Shown piece by piece: positions 62,926 to 64,000 of a DNA stretch of 64,000 nt; position 1 is the first letter of the stretch; every line of letters begins with the position of its first letter. The notes below the pieces were generated by a model. It saw nothing but the letters and a program-made list of their open reading frames with translations. It ran no database searches and was not told where the DNA came from. The DNA is taken from positions 372,001 to 436,000 of the forward strand of contig NC_026495.1 in the NCBI RefSeq assembly GCF_000328475.2, written 5' to 3'. The stretch is from Mycosarcoma maydis. Lineage: Eukaryota; Basidiomycota; Ustilaginomycetes; Ustilaginales. The position numbers and the translations under genes were made by a program.

Positions 62926-64000
62926 GCTCCTCGCATCTCGCTCGGTCACGCGCCTGTGCTTGCAATCACGAATAACTTAGCTGCACTTTGCGCTGACTGC
63001 TGGATGCATATTGGTAACTCAAGCCAATCTCAGCTGAGCCAGTCACTTCTCAGTCGGCACTTCTCAGCCCGCAAATTGGTTTGTGGAGATGGCAGCGTTG
63101 AGGCGGGAGAGGAGGCTGTTGCATTCAAAAGCGCAATCAAATTGATGCTGCATAGCTCGTCCCGGAGGCTTACATGCGAGGCGGTGTTGGTGAGACTGCG
63201 CTGGAGCATTCTGCCTTTCTGAAGCACCTCGAATAACTTGGTCAACAACAACATGAGTAAACTTAGTCAAGGAAGGCGAGGAGGCCATGCGAAGCGAAAT
63301 GAACAATTATAAAGATTTGAAACTGTGTTCGTATGTTCGTTTTCAATCGTGAATGTGCGTTCTCGGATCAAGCTCGATTAAGCACAGCTGGGTATTTCCT
63401 GGGTGAAAATCAACCAACTCCCGCTCGACCTTCGGCTCACCCGCCAACCACAAGGCGCGGTCTCACCCGGATTCATTCAGCCACGAGCATGGCTTGACTT
63501 GGAGCCACACGCGAAACGTGCCTCGAGACAGAGAGTGAGCTTGACCTGCGGTTTTCTTTTCCTTTGCTAGTGTTGTTTATTTATTTATTTTAAAATTGTT
63601 GTTTGGGACAGTGTATCGAGCATCAACTTGCCGCCGCACTGCCCCTTGGCGTCGGCTGGCGAAGCCGCGAGCGCGCTGGTAAACTTGATGCTAGATGGGT
63701 GACAGGCTTGCATCTTTGGCCTAGTCGGTTCCTCGTAACGGTTGCTGGTTGGCGCCACCTGGGCTCATGTTCATTTGCATCACATCCCCTTTCTTTTGTT
63801 TAGCACTCCTGCAGAAGATCCTACCTCCACTCGTGACTATGTATTGTGAATTGGACGGCAGTCGGGCGGAGCTGCGTGTTGGTCAGTCAATTGAATAGAG
63901 TGGTGGAGTTTTTAACTTCCCGCCAGGCGCAGTGTGTGACCAAAGTCACTCACCAATTCTGGGCTTTGCATTTCACCTCATGTCGGTCGGAGTGTTTGTT

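Larger units (their letters stand above)
56946..64000. other. 7-kb gene-poor region, no recognisable gene
   Basis: I find no domain, RNA gene or transposon protein here. Open frames reach about 125 codons with an ATG (for example 60794-61171 and 61327-61704 on the minus strand, each with one hydrophobic segment), but nothing supports them. CGTGA motifs are less dense: 57177-57192, 58032, 62864, 62966, 63346 and 63826. Several microsatellites are present. A small or spliced gene, for instance for a secreted protein, could be missed. Confidence 0.55.

Overview
The window looks like chromosomal DNA of a filamentous or yeast-like fungus, most probably a basidiomycete smut (Ustilaginomycotina). 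The gene set is eukaryotic (eIF5, cullin, TOM1, ATG8, SPT16, PCH2). Genes are long and mostly intron-free, and the few introns are about 90-160 nt with GT...AG ends. Coding DNA is GC-rich with many acidic or homopolymeric tracts, and spacers carry a repeated short CGTGA-type motif. The taxon is inferred from this style, not from a database match.

Layout: 1-2356 is a repeat-rich spacer and leader, followed by TIF5/eIF5 (+), facing a DUF1776/SDR-like membrane-anchored protein (-). At 8.4-11.1 kb a three-exon MGST3-type MAPEG gene (+) faces a secreted ferritin-like Rds1-type gene (-). A 3.4 kb spacer follows. Then comes a cullin (CUL4-type, -) divergent from a very large TOM1/HUWE1-like gene (+, 18150-29348) that ends before any HECT domain. 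At 31.7-36.3 kb, two 100-N assembly gaps flank a 4.4 kb contig. It holds the 3' parts of a class II cAMP phosphodiesterase (+) and an OPT oligopeptide transporter (-), whose 5' ends fall in the gaps. At 38.4-44.6 kb lies a giant HEAT-repeat PP4R1-like phosphatase regulator (-). ATG8 (-) is divergent from SPT16 (+), which faces an ATL1-type alkyltransferase-like DNA-repair gene (-). ATL1 is divergent from a TRIC-like cation channel gene (+). An alpha/beta hydrolase (-) and the AAA+ ATPase PCH2/TRIP13 (-) follow. The last 7 kb (57-64 kb) holds no recognisable gene.

The genes are mostly housekeeping and do not form a metabolic cluster. Shared themes are ubiquitin or proteostasis control (cullin, TOM1, ATG8), chromatin and genome maintenance (SPT16, ATL1, PCH2, PP4R1), stress or detoxification (MGST3, Rds1) and cAMP signalling (PDE).

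The two most unusual signals are the TOM1/HUWE1 homologue without a HECT domain, and the family of CGTGA-core motifs, often phased every 7 bp, found in nearly every intergenic region and rarely in coding DNA.
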